From Deltaproteobacteria bacterium (GTDB lineage: Bacteria; Myxococcota_A; UBA796; UBA2385): a stretch of DNA of 6,079 nucleotides. Shown here piece after piece: positions 4,590 through 6,079 of the stretch. A program made the position numbers and the translations under genes. Under the pieces are notes generated by a model. That model was given only the letters and a program-made list of their open reading frames with translations. It was not told where the DNA came from and did no database searches. The stretch lies in the NCBI GenBank assembly GCA_947462115.1, contig CANHON010000294.1, positions 1-6,079 of the forward strand, written 5' to 3'. Position 1 is the first letter of the stretch. Every line of letters begins with the position of its first letter.

Positions 4590-5621
4590 ATGCGGGCTGA
4601 GGTGACCGTGCTCCCGACCCCAAAGACCCTCCGTCGCCTGCGCCGCACCGCGCTCGCGGCCGCGCTCAACCAAGCCTTCACGCAGAGCAGCCGCCTCGCG
4701 AGCTTCATGCCGCTGGCCCGGCCCCAGCGCCACGGCGTGCGGGTGGAGCGCGACGTGGCCTGGCGCGCCCCGATGCCCACCGAGCCCGCCGGCCACCTGC
4801 TCGACCTGTGGCGCCCGGCCGAGGCCCAAGGGCCGCTGCCGGTGGTGCTCTACCTGCACGGGGGCGGCTTTCGGGGCTGCTCCAAGGATACGCACTGGCC
4901 GATCTGCATCGCCTTTGCGCGCGCCGGCTACCTCGTCGTCAACGTCAATTACCGCTTGGCGCCCGCCCACCGCTTCCCCGCCGCCGCCGCGGACGCCGCC
5001 GAGGCCTGGGCCTGGGCGGTGAACAACGTGGCCGCGCACGGCGGAGATCCCGACCGCATCGTCGTCGCCGGAGAGTCGGCCGGCGGCAACCTCGCGGCGG
5101 TGGTGGGCGTGATCACGAGCTGGCGCCGCGAGGAGCCCTGGGCCCGCGCCGCCTTCGACCTGGGCAAGCAGCCGATCGCCCTGTCGCCGGCCTGCGGCAT
5201 CTTGCAGGTGAGCGACCCCCAGCGCTTCAGCCGCCGGCGGCCCATCCCCACGCTCACCCAGGACATCATCTCCAACTGCTTTCACGTCTACGTCGGCGAA
5301 GATGCCGATCCAGACGCTGATCACGGCTTGGCCGATCCCCTGCTCGTCTTCGAGCGGGCGCCCGCGCCGGACCGGCCGATCCCGCCCACCTTCTTATTGG
5401 TCGGCACCGCCGATCCCCTGCTCGACGACACCCGGCGGCTCGCCGCGGCGCTGCAGACCCGCGGCACCCCGCACGAGCTCAAGGTATACCCCGGCATGGA
5501 GCATGCTTTTCACGCATGGGTCATCCGGGCGCAGGCGGCCCAGTGCTGGGCCGATCAGCTCGCCTTCTTGGCGCCCATCACCGGCGCCGTCGATCGCCAG
5601 CAGGCCGCCGCCGCCCGCTGA
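4590..5621 (+). CDS. Alpha/beta hydrolase, hormone-sensitive-lipase-type esterase
   Basis: A 343-aa serine esterase of the HSL (bacterial family IV) type. The oxyanion-hole motif HGGGF is at 90-94, the nucleophile elbow GESAG at 161-165 (Ser163), the catalytic Asp most likely D275 in GTADPLLDD, and the His H305 in EHAFHAW. The order and spacing are normal for the family; GESAG replaces the commoner GDSAG/GTSAG. The first 60 residues are a basic, partly helical arm likely to form the cap; no clear signal peptide is seen, so a cytosolic enzyme is expected. It should hydrolyse short-to-medium acyl esters; the substrate is unknown. Start choice is uncertain: ATG 4590 lacks a Shine-Dalgarno, while GTG 4608 has GAGGT 4 nt upstream. 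The 30-aa ORF lies 24 nt upstream. The stop is immediately back-to-back with that of the convergent FG-GAP gene. Confidence 0.93.
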   Translation: MRAEVTVLPTPKTLRRLRRTALAAALNQAFTQSSRLASFMPLARPQRHGVRVERDVAWRAPMPTEPAGHLLDLWRPAEAQGPLPVVLYLHGGGFRGCSKDTHWPICIAFARAGYLVVNVNYRLAPAHRFPAAAADAAEAWAWAVNNVAAHGGDPDRIVVAGESAGGNLAAVVGVITSWRREEPWARAAFDLGKQPIALSPACGILQVSDPQRFSRRRPIPTLTQDIISNCFHVYVGEDADPDADHGLADPLLVFERAPAPDRPIPPTFLLVGTADPLLDDTRRLAAALQTRGTPHELKVYPGMEHAFHAWVIRAQAAQCWADQLAFLAPITGAVDRQQAAAAR

Positions 5622-6079
5622 TCACAGCCCCGCGCCGCCCAGCCAGAGCCAAGCCCCGCCGGCGTCCGTGCCGGTGGCGTCGGCCTTGCTGCCGCCGATG
5701 AGCACGTCGTCCACGCCGTCGCCGTCGGTGTCGCCGAGGCCCGCCACCGCGCTGCCGGCCCCCGCGTCCGTCGCGTCGCCCAGCCAGCGCAGGTAGAGGC
5801 TGCGGGCCCCCAAGGTGCCGGAGGGCACCGGGCCGAGCACCAGGTAGGCCGCGCCCGCGTTGACCGCCGCCGCGTCATCCCCGTCGGCCCCGATGAGCAG
5901 ATCAGTGTCGCCATCGCCGTTCACGTCGCCGGCGAAGGAGACGCTGCGACCGAAGTAGTCGAGCCCAGCCTCGCCGAGCAGCTTGGTGTCGGCCAAGGAC
6001 AGGCTGCGGGTGCCGCTGAGGGTGTGGGTCCAGAGGTAAGCCGCGCCGCTGCCCGCCGAGACCGTGTCGTCCCCCACCG
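5622..6079 (-). CDS. FG-GAP/integrin-alpha-like repeat protein, C-terminal part
   Basis: The frame is open to the right edge of the window, so only the last 151 or so residues are present and the start is missing. Two FG-GAP (VCBS-like) repeats are visible, each with a calcium-loop motif: DVNGDGDTD at about 51-59 (preceded by YFGRSVSFAG) and DTDGDGVDD at about 116-124 (after GSAVAGLG). Each continues into DLLIG or DVLIG and then a Gly-Ala-rich YLVLG or WLWLG strand. The tail of an earlier repeat (GSGAAYLW) opens the fragment. Such repeats build calcium-binding beta-propellers of secreted or surface proteins used in adhesion or as scaffolds. The protein ends directly after the last propeller strand, with no C-terminal sorting or anchoring domain. 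The complete protein is probably much longer; any enzymatic or signal domains lie outside the window. Confidence 0.9.
   Translation of the reverse strand, partial: VGDDTVSAGSGAAYLWTHTLSGTRSLSLADTKLLGEAGLDYFGRSVSFAGDVNGDGDTDLLIGADGDDAAAVNAGAAYLVLGPVPSGTLGARSLYLRWLGDATDAGAGSAVAGLGDTDGDGVDDVLIGGSKADATGTDAGGAWLWLGGAGL

Noticed and set aside
4425..5324. Minus-strand 299-aa open frame antisense to the esterase
   Set aside because: Overlaps the catalytic region of the esterase, shows no motif and has a shadow-like Gly/Arg/Val composition.

Overview
The window is very GC-rich (roughly 70% by eye) and bacterial. Genes are tightly packed with strong third-position GC bias, so long spurious frames run antisense to most real genes. 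A secreted L,D-transpeptidase, an FG-GAP repeat protein with DxDxDG calcium loops and a eukaryote-like MIF tautomerase together suggest a high-GC Gram-negative of the Myxococcota/'deltaproteobacterial' type. That assignment is inference: no rRNA or marker gene is present.

Layout: (1) 38-1573, minus strand: an exported L,D-transpeptidase (YkuD fold) with SH3-like regions. (2) 1574-1759: a short intergenic stretch with three tandem copies of an 8-bp unit. (3) 3400 down to 1760, minus strand: a two-gene operon in which an unrecognised polytopic membrane protein with an internally duplicated core is followed, 21 nt later, by a classical SDR oxidoreductase. An 18-bp perfect direct repeat brackets the membrane gene, with each copy a short distance upstream of a start codon. 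(4) 3401-3709: a divergent control region with an AT-richer core and a very C-rich, G-poor leader for (5) a 79-aa two-helix membrane protein on the plus strand (3710-3949), which ends in a textbook intrinsic terminator. (6) 4050-4394, minus strand: a 114-aa macrophage migration inhibitory factor (MIF)/phenylpyruvate tautomerase homologue that keeps the catalytic N-terminal proline. (7) 4473-4565, plus strand: a probable 30-aa single-helix membrane peptide, 24 nt ahead of (8) 4590-5621, a hormone-sensitive-lipase-type alpha/beta hydrolase. (9) 5622-6079, minus strand: the C-terminal end of an FG-GAP/integrin-alpha-like protein running off the right edge. Its stop codon abuts the hydrolase stop inside one TGATCA palindrome.

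The genes do not form one obvious pathway. The supportable units are the membrane protein plus SDR operon and the possible 30-aa peptide plus hydrolase pair. I see no CRISPR array, transposase, integrase, phage gene, tRNA or rRNA, and no convincing new multi-gene system. The items most worth a second look are the MIF homologue with changed pocket residues, the duplicated membrane protein bracketed by direct repeats, and the two small membrane proteins.
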